From NCBI RefSeq assembly GCF_003254705.1, contig NZ_QFYR01000001.1:1859016-1923015 (forward strand): DNA of 64,000 nucleotides, read 5' to 3'. A program made the position numbers and the translations under genes. The notes beneath the pieces were generated by a model that saw only the letters and a program-made list of their open reading frames with translations, searched no databases and was not told where the DNA came from. This DNA is from Phenylobacterium deserti. Its GTDB lineage: Bacteria > Pseudomonadota > Alphaproteobacteria > Caulobacterales > Caulobacteraceae. Below are positions 62,698-64,000 of the stretch, piece by piece (the first letter of the stretch is position 1; each line of letters opens with the position of its first letter).

Positions 62698-63047
62698 GCC
62701 GAAGCGCTGCTCCTGATTGGAAGGAGTTCTGGAGCAACTGCAGCGGGCGCAAACCGATGTGGCGTGCGACTTTGAAGCGGACGCTTCGCTCCGCAGGTCG
62801 CCGCCATGTGCTCGGTTGCTTTGCGTGCATGCTGCCGATCCAGGTTGCGCAAAGATCTATTCCGCGCCCTCTCGGCCGGGTCGAACAAAGGACAAAGCGC
62901 GCGTCAGAACAGCGGACCGTTGCGCCACCTCTGCTCTGAAGGGCCTGCACGCGGCCGAATCCGCCGTCGAGCCCTCAATAGTTGGAATCTCGGAGCGCGG
63001 ACGGCCGTACGAAATCTGCTGATGCGAGGCGGAGTTTCGCGCCCGCC
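62698..63047. other. 350-base gap without a convincing gene
   Basis: Divergent interval between the GT4 gene (minus) and a small membrane-protein gene (plus). Open frames here are low quality (Arg/Ser/Cys-rich) and unlike the neighbours. It probably contains the two promoters; no operator or hairpin stands out. Confidence 0.5.
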
Positions 63048-63620
63048 ATGAGCGAACGTGTCACCATCTTCATGCCGCTTGTCTCGGACGCGCCGCGTGG
63101 CCTCGCGGCCGAGGACAAGGACTACCGCCCGGTTGAGGCGGAGCGGCTGGAGGGCGACATTTATCGGGTCGTCGGGGTTCAGCCACCGCACGAGCGTTGG
63201 GCCTACCCGTCCGGCGCCACAGTGTTCGCGGTCAAGATCCACGCGGTGACTGTCATCGTTGCGCCGTCGTCGGAACCGACGCCGGAACGCATCGTCAGAG
63301 ATGAGGCACCTGGCCGAGCAAGGCCGCGCCTGGAACTCCGCGAGTTCGCGACCAGCGCCCGAGGCGCTCGGGCCGCCTTGTTTGCAGTTATGGTGGTTCT
63401 GGCTGCCGCGGCTGGCTCAGCGCTGCTTGGGCGAGGCGCATTCTTCGTATTGCAGCCAGCGGATCCGATCCGCGCAAGCGTGGTCGCAAGCTCGCTGCTC
63501 CTGATCGCGGCGCTCTGGCGCGCGAAGGGGTGGCGTGAACTCCAGGCGGTTGGGACGCCTTCCGCGATCGTCGGAGCGGCTTTCGTGCTGTCGCTGATCG
63601 TCGCCCGCTGCCAAGCCTGA
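63048..63620 (+). CDS. Hypothetical protein with two C-terminal membrane segments
   Basis: 190 residues from the ATG at 63048 (MSERVTIFMPLVSDA). The N-terminal half is soluble and beta-rich (YRPVEAERLEGDIYRVVGVQ, WAYPSGATVFAVKIHAVTVI). The C-terminal half has hydrophobic helices at about 108-126 (ALFAVMVVLAAAAGSALLG), 140-155 (SVVASSLLLIAALW) and 170-186 (SAIVGAAFVLSLIVA). No family is recognised. It lies between the polysaccharide locus and cysD; no functional clue beyond that. Confidence 0.6.
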   Translation: MSERVTIFMPLVSDAPRGLAAEDKDYRPVEAERLEGDIYRVVGVQPPHERWAYPSGATVFAVKIHAVTVIVAPSSEPTPERIVRDEAPGRARPRLELREFATSARGARAALFAVMVVLAAAAGSALLGRGAFFVLQPADPIRASVVASSLLLIAALWRAKGWRELQAVGTPSAIVGAAFVLSLIVARCQA

Positions 63621-63702
63621 TGGTTGTGCCGAGCTGCGCGATCTGCTGCGGACTTTACCAGATGATTGAGGCGGCCTAGCTGCGCGCCGCCAAAACAGCG
63701 GC

Positions 63703-64000
63703 ATGGATCAGCTCGGATCATTGCTCGCCCGCGCGGCGACACATCAGAACAACGACCTTGTGGCGGAGGCGCTGCGGCCAGTCGCGCCACCACTCTCCGG
63801 CACGTTGGTGGCGACGCTTGAACGGCTGCGCCGGCGCGAACCGGCGTCGGTGAGAGCGCCGTCGCTGCGCCCCCTCACGCACCTTCAGCGTCTTGAGGCC
63901 GAGAGCATCCACATCCTTCGGGAGGTGGTGGCCGAGTGTGAGAACCCGGTGATGCTCTATTCGATTGGCAAGGACAGCGCGGTGATGCTGCACCTGGCCG
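63703..64000 (+). CDS. cysD: Sulfate adenylyltransferase subunit 2 (5' part; continues beyond window)
   Basis: About 99 codons are visible. The conserved CysD N-terminus is plain: [20 protein letters not shown], then the PP-loop region [16 protein letters not shown] with the SxGKDS ATP motif. CysD with GTPase CysN makes APS from sulfate and ATP; CysC then gives PAPS. The ATG at 63703 gives an extra ~50 residues ([20 protein letters not shown]) not usual for CysD; a GTG at 63850 would give the standard length. The gap 63621-63702 has no gene. Confidence 0.88.
   Translation, partial: MDQLGSLLARAATHQNNDLVAEALRPVAPPLSGTLVATLERLRRREPASVRAPSLRPLTHLQRLEAESIHILREVVAECENPVMLYSIGKDSAVMLHLA

Overview
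The window is high-GC alphaproteobacterial DNA, most like a member of the Caulobacteraceae (Caulobacter or Phenylobacterium type). This placement is an inference from gene content: a TPR-GT41 protein resembling Caulobacter FlmG, an alpha-ketoglutarate-semialdehyde dehydrogenase, DUF2125 and DUF3072 proteins, ftsE/ftsX beside an MJ0042 zinc-ribbon protein, and hybrid kinases of the AHDFNNLL type. There is no marker gene such as rRNA to fix the genus. No insertion sequence, prophage or CRISPR array was seen.

From 1 to 20 kb the window is mostly housekeeping: a truncated sugar dehydrogenase lipoprotein, asnB with a GT4 glycosyltransferase, tRNA-Met, a PAS-PAS hybrid histidine kinase, an HPP/CBS membrane protein, a small porin, DUF2125, chaC, plsC-ydcF-ftsX-ftsE, a zinc-ribbon protein with a phosphoribosyltransferase and a 2H phosphoesterase, then argH-lptM-lysA divergent from a TlpA thioredoxin, an XRE regulator and an LprI-like protein. 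Stops and starts overlap tightly (ATGA, TGATG, shared CTAG).

From 20.5 to 31.4 kb is the most unusual region. A 1730-residue protein is built almost wholly of an 8-residue Leu/Ser/Thr repeat. Over 4464 bp it is organised into six in-phase 744-bp (31-octad) superunits. Directly downstream on the same strand lie a GT41/SPINDLY (OGT-like) glycosyltransferase, two poorly characterised glycosyltransferase-like proteins (one with TPR-like repeats) and a UDP-glucuronate decarboxylase (UDP-xylose synthase). I suggest a dedicated system that glycosylates a giant Ser/Thr-rich repeat protein.

From 31.4 to 44 kb are purU, a LOV-type hybrid histidine kinase, an aldehyde dehydrogenase, two Crp/Fnr regulators, an orphan ChrR-like protein, and an 1834-residue SGNH-hydrolase/RTX/Calx-beta protein. 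That last gene carries a nearly identical internal duplication with a period of 2001 bp.

From 44 to 63 kb is a Wzx/Wzy-type exopolysaccharide locus: sulfotransferase, Wzy-like polymerase, acyltransferase, PssD/PssE-like glycosyltransferase pair, flippase, Wzc-like co-polymerase/tyrosine kinase, UDP-glucose dehydrogenase, initiating sugar transferase and a GT4. Three heparinase/glucuronan-lyase-like proteins (one fused to RTX repeats) and two more Crp/Fnr paralogues are interspersed; one paralogue has an apparent frameshift in a G8 tract. With UDP-glucuronate made by Ugd, a PssDE-like transferase, uronate-type lyases and a sulfotransferase, the product is plausibly a uronic-acid-containing, perhaps sulfated, polysaccharide. 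The window ends inside cysD, whose pathway can make the sulfate donor PAPS.
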